From Ustulina deusta (Eukaryota; Ascomycota; Sordariomycetes; Xylariales; Xylariaceae): a stretch of DNA of 64,000 nt. The notes under the pieces were generated by a model. It searched no databases. It saw only the letters and a program-made list of their open reading frames with translations, and was not told the DNA's origin. Made by a program: the position numbers and the translations under genes. Shown here piece after piece: positions 38,258 to 50,570 of this stretch; the stretch's first letter is position 1, and every line of letters starts with the position of its first letter. The DNA is taken from NCBI GenBank assembly GCA_023159155.1, contig JAJNNX010000073.1, forward strand, positions 124,001 to 188,000, written 5' to 3'.

Positions 38258-41200
38258 TTATTTTAAGCTTATTAATTATTTATTAATAAATGTTTAATAA
38301 ATATATATTTTTTATTTTGTTATAATTAGCAAAATATAAATAAACTTTTTTTTTTAGTTATATATTTAATATAACTTTAATAAAACTTTTAATTTTTATA
38401 CTATTTAAAAGCTAATAATTTATAAAAAACCTAACTTTAAATACTTTTATTTTATTTTTAAGTATAGCTAGCTTTTTATTATTAGATAATTTTAAAAAAA
38501 ATTTTTATAAAAAAAAAAAAGATTAAGTATTAGATTTTTTTATAAATGTTTTGGGCGAACTAATATTTAAAAAAAAATCTAAAAAAAACAAAAAGTTAAA
38601 ACTTAAAAAAGCAAAATTTAAACTAGAACTAAAACAATTTAAAATAAATAATATATTTAGAAATATAGCACTAAATATTATAGCTATATAAGCTTATAAC
38701 TTTGTATTAGTTTTAATAGAACTTTTTTAATATATTTATTTTAGTATTTTTAAAGAATAATTATAATTTAATTATAAAAATATATATTTAAAAGTATTAA
38801 TTTTAAATTTTTTTGTTTTATTATTTTATTTATTTTTTGTTTTATTAGTTTATTTTTTAATGTTTTAAACTTTATTTATATTAAAAAAGCTAAAATATAA
38901 AGAACTAATTTTAATAAGTTTATAAAAAATAAAGCTTTATTTAATAATTAGGTTTATAAACTAATAAAAAAACTAAATAAAAATATTATTATATTCTAAA
39001 CTAAAAATAGTTAATTTTAATATATTATAAGTTAATTAAAAAAATATATTAAAAAATTAATAAAAATATATTTTTATTTAATTAAAAAACGATTTAGTAA
39101 TATTATTAAAATAATTTAAATTTTATTAATAATTTATTATAATTTTAATTAAATAGCTATTATTTATAAAATATTTTTTATAAATTATTTATTAATAAAC
39201 TTATTAAATTAATATATAATATTAACAAGTTTATAAAAATTATTAATAAATTAAACTTATTAATTTAATTAAATAAAAATTTAATTTAAATAATTAAATT
39301 TTTAGTAAACTAGCTTACTAATTTTTGGCTAACTTTAAAAGTTTTAAAATATTTATTTTAAAATAATTAAAACAAGTATTAATTATTAAAAAAAAAAAAA
39401 CTTATTAAAATAATAAAACTTGTTTTATTTATAAAAAAAAATATATATATATTAATTAATTGTTTTAACTAAAAATTTAAAGTTTTAAATGTTTAATTAG
39501 TAAAAAAAAGCTATAATAAAAATAGTTCTAATAGTTTATTTAATTTAAAAAGTAAATAAAATTAATAAAAAAATTTTTATTACTTTTTTTATTTATTTTA
39601 ATTAAAATATATAACTAAAATAAATTAATTATTTTTAAAATTTTTATTTAATTATAAGTTAATAATATTAAAATAAAAACTTTAGTTTTATATAATATTA
39701 AAGTTTATATTTTTTTAATAATTAGTTATAAGTTTATATAATAAATTAAGCAATAATTAAAAATAAAAGTAGTTCGGCTAGCTAAACTTTAAAAGCTTTA
39801 TAACTATTAAAATAAAATAGTTAGCAAAGTTTATAAATATTTAATATATATTATAAAAATTAATAATTAATAATTTAAAAATTAAATATTTTAAGTTATT
39901 AATTTTAGTTATAATATTATTATTAGTATTAAATAGTTAATAAAATAAAATATTTTAATAAAAATTTAAAAATAATAATTAATCTAACTAAATAATTTAT
40001 TTTTATTAGTTTAATTTTTGCTAATAATTATAATTAAACTTTTTAATTATAAATAATAAAATATAAACTTAAAAATATAAAAAAATATAAATTAATATAA
40101 TTAAGCGTTAAAAAAATATTATTAAATATTAAAACAATTTTTTAGAAATAAAATAATTATTTTAAAGATAACTAAAACTAAAAAAAAAAAAAAAAAACTT
40201 AGAACTTTTAAACCTAAAACAAAAAAAGTTTATATAGTAATTTCTAAAAAAAAAAAAACTAAGCTATTATTAAAAAAATTATATAAGATTTTTAGAATTA
40301 TTTTTATTAAAATAAGTAGAAATAACTAATTAAAAGAATTTTAAAAAAACTTATTGCGATTAAGTTTATAATAACTAAAAATAGCTATACTAAACTACTT
40401 AAAAAAAACTTAAAAAAAATAGATTTAAATTAATTAAATAATATTATAAAAATTTTTAATAATAAACCAATTTTATTTTAAAAAAAAAAAAACTTTTAGT
40501 ATATAAAGTTAGTATAAAGCTTTTTACTTTTTTAATTATTATATCTAAAAAAGTTTTTTTTAAAAAAAAAATTTTAAATTTTGCTACTATTATAATTAGA
40601 ATTTAATATAGTACTAGAACTTAATAATAAAAAATATACTTTTAGTTTTTATTAATATTATATATTTATATAATTTATTTTATTTAAAAAAAAGTTTATA
40701 AATAAGCTACTAGCTATAAACTTTATTAAATAAAATATAAACTTAAATACTATTTTTATTTTATTTATATTTAAACTTAAATTAATTAAATATAAGTTTA
40801 TAATTTATTACTAATAAAAAAATATATATTTAAAAAATTAAATTATACTAGTTTTAAATATTAATAATATTATATTTAATTATTATAATATTATTTAATT
40901 TATAAAATTAAATGTTATTAAAAGTTTTTATTAATTATTATTAATTATAAAATTATATTATTTTTTTTTTTTAAATTTATAAAAAAATATTTTAATAAAA
41001 AGTTTTATTATTTAGTTTAAAAGTAAAACCTATTTAGTAATAAGCTTTTATTAATATATAAATTTAAAAACTTTTAAATAAGTTTATAAATATTTATATA
41101 AATAACATTTTAATTTATTTTAAAACTAAAAAATAGTACTAGATTTATTATAAAAAAATAATTTATTATTTATATTAAGCTAAATATTAAAAAAAATATT

Positions 41201-41528
41201 AAAAACTTTTGTTTTAATATATTTATTATTAATTATTTAGGAATAATTATAAAAACTAAAGTTAAAATTAGAATTAATTTTATAAAAATTTAAACAATTT
41301 TAAATTAAAACTTTAATAATTTTAAAAATACTAAATTAATCTAGTTATTTTTTAAGTTTTATAATTATGTTTATATATTTATTTATTATATTAGTAAAAT
41401 TATTGCTTTTTTAAATTAACTATTAAAAAAAATAAGCTATTTATAATAAGATTAAAACAAAAATAAGCTTTTAAATATATAAAACTACTAACTTATAAAA
41501 TATTTGTTTTAGTTTTTTTTAAGCCTAG
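38258..41528 (+). other. Element C1 interior, left of element A
   Basis: RIP-mutated; aligns with 53919-57228 in C2 and 59606 onward in C3. No readable gene. Confidence 0.6.
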
Positions 41529-41532
41529 CTAA

Positions 41533-41801
41533 TAAAGAAGGACGGGGCAACTCGATACCAAAAACAACTAAAAAACAACAAAAACAAACTAGAGTGCCTG
41601 CTACTCGAAATCTAGTATGAATATTATACGTCTAAAATAAGTATTGCTTTAAGAAGTTCGAAGGTTTTTATAGCTATTTGAACCCCTGAATGTAGCTGAA
41701 GATCAGCCGGTTCGGGCCGCAGGCGGCCCGAATACGGCTAATAATTAACGTGCAGCCATATTTGCAGCTGCCAGCGGGCCGCTAGTACTAGCCCTGTTGC
41801 A
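41533..41801 (-). repeat. Element A LTR, left copy
   Basis: 269 bp. It contains a 22-bp hairpin at 41711-41732 with arms TTCGGGCCGC and GCGGCCCGAA and a 2-nt centre. It differs from the right copy only by transitions. Confidence 0.9.
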
Positions 41802-41887
41802 AACTTCCTTTATTTGGAGCTTTTTTTTCCAGATGGCTTCGAATTATAACTGTAGGGCTGAAAACACTAAAAAAGACAATACAACAC

Positions 41888-41963
41888 AATACCTACTCGA
41901 ACCCCTAGGCCTTAACGGCCTAAAAAAAAAGAACTAGCCCTAACCTACTAGGCCACTAAGCCC
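41888..41963 (-). ncRNA. tRNA-like segment inside element A
   Basis: On the minus strand TGGCCTAGTAGG fits the RNA polymerase III A box, and about 50 nt later GGTTCGAGTAG resembles the B box (last two bases differ). A possible D stem (GCCT/GGGC) and short T stem (CCTA/TAGG) can be drawn. The acceptor stem does not pair, so this is not a working tRNA. It could be a SINE-like head, a tRNA relic or chance. Confidence 0.35.
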
Positions 41964-42599
41964 TTGATCAGCCGATTGCTAAACCGGTTACAATTTATAC
42001 TAATAGACTTCCTTTGGTCCAAAGACCTTCTTTTGGTCCGTATGTCCTTCGGTATGCCCTCTAGCATGACCTTTTAGTATAACCCTTTAGTATAACCCTT
42101 TAGCCCTTTAAATAACCTATTCTTTTGTAATCTTTCGATATATTCCTATATAAAACGTATATAATTCTGTCCAGACCTAACGTATGTAGCAGTATTTGCT
42201 AGTACTTGTGTTAGAACCTAGGTAGGTGCCACAGTTAGCTACCACTTCGAACCTAAGCTAAATCTCTGTGCGAGAAGTTACGCCATAGCTTTTACTACTT
42301 TTTATACATATAAATCTTTATATAACTGCAGTAATGTTTTTTAATGGTATATATATGGGTTGGAGTTTGTAAAATAGGCCCTGATTAGCTTTGTGGATAG
42401 ACTTTTATAAATAACTTTGAAAATTGCAAGTGTAAGCGTGTCCCTATATAACTTAGTATAGGTGGCCGCTTGTATGCAAAAAAAGAATTATAGGTTAGTA
42501 GCGCAGTAATAATGTCTCAGTAGTGCTGTACGTACGTATACAAAATGGCTGATTAGTGTAGCAATAACAAACTAACTGATCGGTAGTGCTATAATAATT

Positions 42600-45440
42600 A
42601 TATAATATATATGCTACAAGCAAGTTTATATATAAATAATATAAAGAGTTGTTTATATATAACTAAATAATTAATTAGCGTAGCAATAATAATTTGTTAG
42701 TGCTATGCTATATATATAGTAATAAACTAATTAATTAGTGTAGCAATAATAAATTAACTAATTAGTAGTGCTGCAATAACTATTAAATATATATAGTGCA
42801 AACAAGTTTATATATAAAATAGTATAGAGAGTTATTTATATATAACTAAATAACTAATTAGTGTAGCAATAACGATTTAGCTAACTAATTATTGCAGTAC
42901 TGCGTTGTATGCGTATTGCTATATATGTGTATAAAGCGTAGGATGTGTAGGTTGTGTAGGTGTGAGCAGATTGCCATATAATTTATATAGGCAATTACTT
43001 ATATATCTATATTTTTTATATAATATATTAATTAATTAGCACAGCAAACGAATAAATTGATTAGTATAAACAGTATAAAGCTAATCGGAAAGCTTTTGCG
43101 TAGGTGATTAATGTATATACGAGCAGGTTTATATAAAAAATTATATATATGCTTGTTTATATATAACTAAAACGTGGTAAACTTGCTGATTAATAGCAAA
43201 TATAGCTAAAAATTGCTAATTAACGGCAAATATAATGTTTATAAAAGTACTTGTTTATATAAAACATTATGTGGATTTGCTTATATATAAATAAAACTAG
43301 GTAAACTTACTAATTAATAGTATATATAATAAAATTGCTAATTAATAGCGAACGGGGTATAATATATTAATATAAGTATATATATATATAAATTAGTATG
43401 GGTGGCTGTTTATATGTATATATATTGGCTAAGTTGCTAATCAATATATATAATAGCTAATTAATGCGTTTATAACGGCCTGATTTAGCTGATTAGCAGT
43501 ATAGCAGTCCGTTAATTAGAATAGTGGTTTTTTTTGGACTATAGGTATAGGAGTATATATATATATAAATTATATAGGGATCTGCTTGTATAGCTATTAA
43601 ACAAAGGACTTATTAGTATAGCTAATAGAACAAGGGGCTAAACGAAGGATTGGCTAATTAACAGTATAGTAATTTATTAATTAAAACTATAAATAGATGC
43701 TCCTTTATAGGCTATAAATATATTTATATATAAATTAGTATATAAATATGTTTGTATGCTACTAAACGTAATAAAAGGCCTAGCTAATCAATAATGCAAT
43801 AATACGAAAAGTAATATATAGCGCTAAATATTATAACGAAGGTTAAATAACGCTAAAGCAACGTTTTTAAAACAAGGCTTTAAAAATAAGGTTTAAACAG
43901 TGCTTTTTTTAGACTATATATATTTGAGCTAATTTTTATATAAATTTTTATAGGTACTTGTTTATATAGCGATTTGTATGGGACCTGACTAATTAATAGC
44001 TTAGAAGCTTAAAAATGTCGAAAAATAACGAAAATGCTAAATATGCTAAAACGCTAGAAATGCTAAAAATACTAAAAATGCTAAAAATGCTAAACAATAA
44101 AATTAACAAAAACAGAAATATATGTATAGCTAACGGAAGCTTGGAACAAATGCATAGCTTGGAGCAAACCTTTTTATAGGCTATAGCATTGCAAGCATAT
44201 TTATATATAAATATATATATAAATCTGTTTATAGGACTATATATGATAGAGGATCCGGCTAATTAATAAAACGCTAATTAAACAAAGGACTTAAAGCGAT
44301 AGCTTTTTATAGTAATATAAGTATAAGCAGGTTTATATATAAACTTATATAGTAACCTATTTGTATAGATATTTAAATATAAACTTGATTGATTAATATA
44401 GCAAGGTTAGCGATTAGTAATTAATATATATAGCTAGCGATAGGCTAATTGCAGACTTAGAACGGAGGTTTCCTTAAAAGCTGTATATTTGCGAGCTGGT
44501 TTATATAGTAATTTGTATGTGATTTGGCTTATAGGTGTATTTAGGTTGGGGTATGATTTGCGAGGGTAGTTAGCTGATTAACTAACTAACTAATTGATTA
44601 GCGGCGTAGAATAAAGAATTTTTTTTGGACTAGAAAGTGTATAAATATATTTATATATAAAATAATATATAGGTCTGCTTGAATAACTTTTTAATAAAAA
44701 GACTAACTGACTAACTAATTTAGCAATGTGTATAGCTAGCTAATAAAGCAATAGGCCGATTAGGCTGATTAATATATATATAACTAGCCTAGCTAATAAA
44801 GCTTAAAAAACAAAAGCAATTAGTTAATCGGTGTGTTATACGTATAGCGTATAGGTAAAAGCGCGTTTATATATAAATTTGTATAGCGGACTGTTTGAAT
44901 ATGTATATGAACGTATAGACTGACTAATTAACGCAAACTGGGCTAAATCGGCTGATTAATACGTATGTAGCCTGGCTAACTAACTAGAATAGCTACTTAA
45001 AAGCTTTTGTGTATTCTAGCAAAAGATTTGGCGGTAAGTACGTATGGCTAAAGCAGCAAAGCTGATTAACGCGTATAAGCAATTAGCTTGGTTGATTGTA
45101 CGGACTAGGCTTAGTTAGCTGTTTAATATATATAGCTAATAAACTAAGCTTTTTGGAAAGCGTATAGCTATAAGCAGATTTATATATAGATTTGTATGGG
45201 AGGCTGCTTGTAGGTATATTTGTATAGGGAATTAGCTGTTCGTAGGTAAGTCGGCTGGGTTGGTTTTTATGTAGCTAGTATTGAGTTTATTAACGGGTTA
45301 TAGATATATTTGTATAGTAATTTGTATAGGAAAGTGTTAAGTATTGGTTTCTGATTATAGGTTGTGCTCCGAGGAGCAATAAGCATATGTAAGTATTGTT
45401 ATATATAAATTTATATAGCGGACTGCTTTATTATAGCTTT
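42600..45440. repeat. Dispersed hairpin-forming repeats in element A interior
   Basis: About fifteen diverged copies, roughly every 100-300 bp, of a motif made of an AAGCAG-like arm, TTTATATATAAA, ATTTGTATAGGG and a CTGCTT-like arm. Clear copies start near 42619, 42799, 43122, 43370, 43548, 43725, 44195, 44325, 44645, 44860, 45172 and 45398. AAGCAG and CTGCTT are complementary, so each copy can fold back. Between copies a second motif, CTAATTAATAGC or GCTGATTAACGC, recurs. Confidence 0.7.
44031..44096. repeat. Minisatellite (ATGCTAAAA-like units)
   Basis: Seven consecutive 9-10 bp units such as AATGCTAAAA within the interior of element A. Confidence 0.8.
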
Positions 45441-45454
45441 ACTAAGGATATTAT

Positions 45455-45723
45455 TAAAAAAAAACAGGGCAACTTGATACTAAAAATAACTAAAAAACAA
45501 CAAAAACAAACTAGAGCGCTTGTTATTCGAAATCTAGTATAAATATTATATGTCTAAAGTAAGTATTGCTTTAAGAAGTTCGAAGGCTTTTATAGCTATT
45601 CGAACCCCTAAATGTAGCTGAAGATCAGCTGGTTCGGGCTGCAGGCGGCCCGAATACGGCTAATAATTAATATGCAGCTATATTCGCAGCTGCCAGCGGG
45701 CCGCTAGCACTAGCCCTGCTGCA
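45455..45723 (-). repeat. Element A LTR, right copy
   Basis: 269 bp, same length as the left copy. The hairpin is at 45633-45654 with one mismatch. In the minus sense a TATAAAAG lies roughly in the middle. Confidence 0.9.
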
Positions 45724-45727
45724 CTAA

Positions 45728-47781
45728 TTAATATAAATAAAAATAAATATTTTATATAATATAATAAAAAAAATTATTTAGTAGTAATAAAAAAATATAA
45801 CTTAAAAACTTATAAAATATTTTTTTAAAATAATAATATTAACTAAGCAAATTTATTTAATTTAAAATTATAAGTTTTTAGTAATAATATAAATTTTAAA
45901 ATATTATTATTTAAAGTTTTTTAGAACTAAGTTTTTTATAATAACTAATTATTAAGCTTTATTATATTTTTTAAATAAATAGATTTTATTAATATAATAA
46001 ATATATTAAGCTAATTTTTTATTAAATTTTAATATTATTTTTTAATATTAATTAAAATAAAAAAATATAATAGCTAATATTTTATTAAAAAAAATAGCTA
46101 AGCTTTTTATAATTAAAACTAAAAAAACAAAAAAATAAATAATAGTATTAGTTCTGCTTAATAAAATATTAGGTTTTATATTAATTATAGATTTTTTATT
46201 TAATATTTTTTAAAAAGCTAACTTAGTAAACTTGATTAAATAAAAAAACTAGTTATAAAATTTAAAAAATAAAAATAAAAAATTATATATACTTAAAATT
46301 ATTTTAAATAAAAGTTTTTTTTTATATAGCTTTAATTTAAAAAGTTTATATGTTTTTAATTATAGTATATTAAAATTAATATAAAATAATTAAAATATTA
46401 AAATAAAAATATTATTAATTTTATTTAAAATATAATTATAAATAATATATATATAATTATTATAACTATAAAAAAAACAAAATATTATAAAACAAAACTT
46501 TTAACTTTTTTTATTTATTGTTTATATTAGCTATAGTATAGCAATATATAATAATAAATAGCAAAAATATGCTACTTAACTAATAAAGTTATAACTATAT
46601 ATAAATATTTATAAATAAGTTTAGCTATTTAATTATAACTTTATTTAATAAAAAAATAAATATTATAAAATTACTAGCTATATAATACTATAAAAATTTA
46701 TATAGATTTTTTAGTATATTAAATATATAAATATTAAATAATATAGGATTATTTATTTTTAAATTTATAATAATAATTAATAGTTTTATAAGCACTAAGC
46801 ACTATTTTAGTAGTATTTATTACTTTTAAACTTAAAAAATAATAAAATTAACTAATTAAAAACTAAACTAATAATTTTATTTTTATATTAATAAATACTA
46901 AAACAATTAAAATATTTATTTTTTTATTTTAGATTTTATATATAATTTTTTATAATATTTATTAATTAATATATTACTACTAAAAATAGCAATAAAAATT
47001 AAAATATAAAACTTTTTAATAATAAATATTAGCAAAACTATTATAAATTTTAATACTAAGCAATAAATGCTTAAACTAGTTTATTAAATTTAAAATATTT
47101 AAAAAATAATATATAATATAGCAATTTTTGTATAAAAATAATATAAACTATAAGTTAATAAAAAAAAATATTTAATAGATTTTAAAATAAAAAATAAAGT
47201 TTTTTTAAAAAAAAAAGTTTTATAATATAAGTATTAACTATTAAATTAAACTTTTAATTAATTAAACTTTTTAAAATTTTAAAAAAATAAAAATTTAGTT
47301 ATATTTTTGATTTGTTTAACTTTTATAAAATAAAAAACTTGTTTTATATTAACTAATTATAAAAAATAAATAATAACTTTTTATTTTAATAAATCTAATT
47401 ATTATTTTTAATTAAAAATATTAATAATAAAACAAAATTTAAAATTAAATAAATTAAATAATTAAAAATATATAAAAGAAATAAAAAATTATAATATTAA
47501 ATTGCTTAAAAAAGTTATAATTTTAATAATATTTAATATATAACTTAAAATTTTAAAAATATACTAATTAAATTTAACTAATTTTATAAAACTTATAAAA
47601 AAGTTTTTAGATTTTTTATAAAATTATAAAAATAAATATATATAGTAGTAATTAATAAATTTACAAGCAATTATAAAAATAATAATAAAACAATATAATA
47701 TAAAAAAACTATATAAACTTAATATTATTAGTAATTTTAAATTAAAACTATATTTAAACTTTTAGTTTTAGAAAAAAGTAA
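45728..47781 (+). other. Element C1 interior, right of element A
   Basis: RIP-mutated; aligns with about 57229-59179 in C2 and 62675-64000 in C3. No readable gene. Confidence 0.6.
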
Positions 47782-48023
47782 TATAATAATTAGTATAGTT
47801 TATATAGTTTTAGTAAAACCTGCAAAAACTTTAGACCTATATAGCAATAAAATAAAAAGTCTATATATAGACTAACTTAACTTTACAGCTATATATATAG
47901 AGTTTATATTTATTTACTTTATAAATTCTAACTTTTTTTTTTTTTTTTTTTTTTTTAGCTTAAAGTTTTTGTCTATAGTATTAATAAACTAGCTATAAAA
48001 ACTTTACTTGACTAATCGTAACA
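47782..48023 (+). repeat. Element C1 3' LTR
   Basis: 242 bp, homologous to 38020-38257. The length difference lies mainly in the T run (about 47933-47956). It ends CGTAACA and is followed by the target duplication CTTTT. Confidence 0.88.
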
Positions 48024-48028
48024 CTTTT

Positions 48029-48594
48029 ATATAAATATTTTTTTAAGCTTAAAATAAAAGTTTTAATAAAAACTATTTTATTTTTTTATTTTTTAAAAAG
48101 CAAAATAAATCTACTAGTTTTGCAATATTTAAAGCAATTAAAGCAACCTAAGCTAAATATACTCCTAATTATTAGTTTATTATAATTTATAATATTAAAT
48201 AAAAAATACTATATATTATAAATTTTATTAATAATAATATAATAATTAACGCCTACTAAAAAGTTTTTATTACTTTTAATTATATTTAAAAATTATTATT
48301 TAATAGTTACCTACCTAGACCTAAGCTTATAATATTAATCCTTAGCATCTAATAAAATAATAGCTAGTACTATAGTTATTTCTATAGAACCTATATATTC
48401 TTAGCTTTTTATAAGCCAAAGCTTTAAAAAATAATAATAATCACTATAAATAAAAAACCCTACAATTTAAACAAAAATATATAAAATAATTTATTAAAAT
48501 ATTATAAAAACTATATTATAGTTTATATAAAAAAGCCAATCCTAGATTTCTAATTATAGACTTAATTAATTTAATTAGCCTAGCTAATTACTTT
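48029..48594 (+). other. Element B interior between C1 and element T
   Basis: RIP-mutated AT-rich sequence, no readable gene. Confidence 0.5.
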
Positions 48595-48599
48595 ATTTA

Positions 48600-48689
48600 T
48601 GTCAGATTTACCACTACACTAAAAGGCCAAAAGATTGGCCCGTAGCTACGTATTATTTGTGCTTGTTTTATCCGCGTATATATCCAACA
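48600..48689 (-). repeat. Element T terminal repeat, left
   Basis: 90 bp, TG...CA ends on the + strand; shares AAAAGGCCAAAAGATT and TATATATCCAACA with the right copy. Confidence 0.88.
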
Positions 48690-48889
48690 TACTTTTTTAG
48701 CTGTTACAAATCACTTTTTGGAACAGCTGGGCGTACGGCTAATTTACTTGCCTTTGGGCTTTTTGGCCTCTAGGGGGTCTAGCTCGCAATCGAATAGGTA
48801 GTCTTTAGCGTAGTGGATTGATCCGGGACCTTTGCTAAGGGCCACTTCAGTAGGACGGCTAACTTTTTCAAGCGTATAAAACTCTTAAT

Positions 48890-48979
48890 TGTTAGATTTA
48901 CTACTATACGAAAAGGCCAAAAGATTAGCCCGTAGCTACATATTATTTATACTTGTTTTATCTGCGTATATATCCAACA
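48890..48979 (-). repeat. Element T terminal repeat, right
   Basis: 90 bp. It differs from the left copy at about ten positions, nearly all C-to-T or G-to-A. Confidence 0.88.
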
Positions 48980-48984
48980 ATTTA

Positions 48985-50570
48985 CTAATTTCTAACCTAT
49001 AAAACTTTACTTAAAGCATTATAAATATTTATAAAATTTAATTACAAAAATATATAATTAATATAACCTAAAATACAAAAATATTTTTTTACTATTATAA
49101 TACTTAGTAGCTAATAAAATTAAGATTTTTATTAATACGCTTTTTTATAATGATTATTAATATATAAATAATAAATTTTTTAAAAAATAACTAATCTTTT
49201 TTTTTATTTCTAAAAATATTTAAATAACTAATAGCTTTAGTACTTAGATTATTAATATAATAATTAAACAAAAACAATATATTTAAGCTAATATTATAAA
49301 TATTAAAGTATAACTTATTATTTAGCTTTATAGGCTAAACATAAAAATAACTTATAAATAATTATTTAAACTACTTAATTATTTTATAGTTTAATTTATA
49401 AAACTTAATAAAAAAGTAGTTATAATTATATTAATTTTTAAAGTTAAATAAATAATATTTAGTAAGCTTAAGCTTTTTAAAACAAATAGTAACCAATTAA
49501 ATTATTTTTTTATTATAATTATTAATAAATAAAAACAAACTGTTTACTTTATTAATTTAATTCTTAAACAAAATAAAAAATATTATTAATCAATAAACTT
49601 TAAAGCTGCTTTTTAATATATTTATTTTATTTTATATATATAGCTTTTTTATATATACCTAAAATAATTAATAAAACTATAGTTTAGCATATATTATTTA
49701 TATAATATTGCTTTTTAAATATTTAGGCATTTTTTTTAAAAATCTATAACCTAGTAACTAAAAATTAATACTTAATAACCTAATAATAAATATTAAAGTT
49801 ATAAAAAATTGCCTAAATATTATTAAAAAAAAAAATTTATATATTAAGATTATAATTACTAAAATAAAGCCTTTTTTTTAATTAATACTACTTAAAAAAA
49901 AAAATTAATAACTATTTTATTTTATAAAGTTAATTAATTAATAAGTAATAATATAAATATATAAAATATATTTTATAGATTTTTTTTTTAAATTAAGTTA
50001 GATTTTTTTATAATAAATATTTTTATTTTTTAGTCTATTTATAAAAAAATAATAGTTACTAGATCGCTTAAAAAATTAATATAAAACTAATTAAAAAGTA
50101 CTTTAGTAGCTATACTTAAATCTAAAAAATTTAATTAAAAATATAAATATTTTAATATATTTAATTTTAGTAAATAATACTAATTTTTTTTTAATAATAA
50201 AAAAGCTTAAACTATAATTTATAAAAAATTTGCTTACTAGTAAAATTTTTTTATATTTTAAAAAAATAATATATATAGCAATATAAAAAGTTGTTTTATA
50301 TTAAACTTCTTTACTAAATAAAAGTTCTAAAAAAAATATAATTTATAAATATATATAATTAATTAAACAAATATTAAAAAATTTCAAAATTTAAAAACTA
50401 CTTAAAAAGTGCTAAGTATATAAAAAAAACAAAAAGTTAAATTATTAAAAATAAATATAAAAACTAAAAAAACTCAACAATAAAGATCTAAAAAAAATAA
50501 ATAAATAATTAGTTATAGTTTAAGTTAATTATTATAATCTAAAAATAAAAACTTAATAACTTAAAAAATT
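48985..50570 (+). other. Element B interior, right end
   Basis: RIP-mutated, no readable gene; ends in an A-rich tract directly before the 3' LTR. Confidence 0.5.

Larger units (their letters stand above)
41533..45723 (-). mobile_element. Element A: non-coding LTR element (LARD-like), nested in C1
   Basis: Two 269-bp direct LTRs (41533-41801 and 45455-45723) and flanking CTAA (41529-41532 and 45724-45727). The homologous uninterrupted site is visible in C2 near 57225, where the same flanking sequence is continuous. A purine-rich tract (AAATAAAGGAAGTT in the minus sense) abuts the LTR at 41802, indicating minus orientation; in that sense the LTR starts TGCAGCAGGGCTAGTG. The 3653-bp interior is only moderately AT-rich, clearly less mutated than C1 around it, yet has no long open frame. 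A noncoding interior of this size between intact LTRs is the definition of a LARD. LTR ends resemble those of element B. Confidence 0.85.
38020..48023 (+). mobile_element. Element C1: LTR retroelement nested in B, itself interrupted by element A
   Basis: LTRs at 38020-38257 and 47782-48023 are in direct orientation; CTTTT flanks both ends (38015-38019 and 48024-48028). Without element A it measures about 5.8 kb, matching C2 (5757 bp). LTR ends are TATAACGG (from TGTAACGG) and CGTAACA. A purine tract (AGAAAAAAGTAA) directly precedes the 3' LTR, giving + orientation. The interior aligns along its length with C2 and C3. Coding content is destroyed by RIP. Size and 5-bp TSD fit either Copia or Gypsy elements. 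Confidence 0.88.
48600..48979 (-). mobile_element. Element T: miniature LTR element (TRIM-like), 380 bp
   Basis: Two 90-bp direct repeats (48600-48689 and 48890-48979), about 90 percent identical, begin TGT and end ACA. They flank a 200-bp interior, and ATTTA is duplicated on both sides (48595-48599 and 48980-48984). This is the architecture of terminal-repeat retrotransposons in miniature. In the minus sense a purine tract (AAAAAAGTA) abuts TGTTGGATATATACG, so minus orientation is likelier. The interior is GC-containing and noncoding. Little RIP is visible, in line with its small size. Confidence 0.85.

Noticed and set aside
42600..45440. Regular repeats considered as a CRISPR array
   Set aside because: The repeats are diverged and irregularly spaced inside a eukaryotic LTR element.
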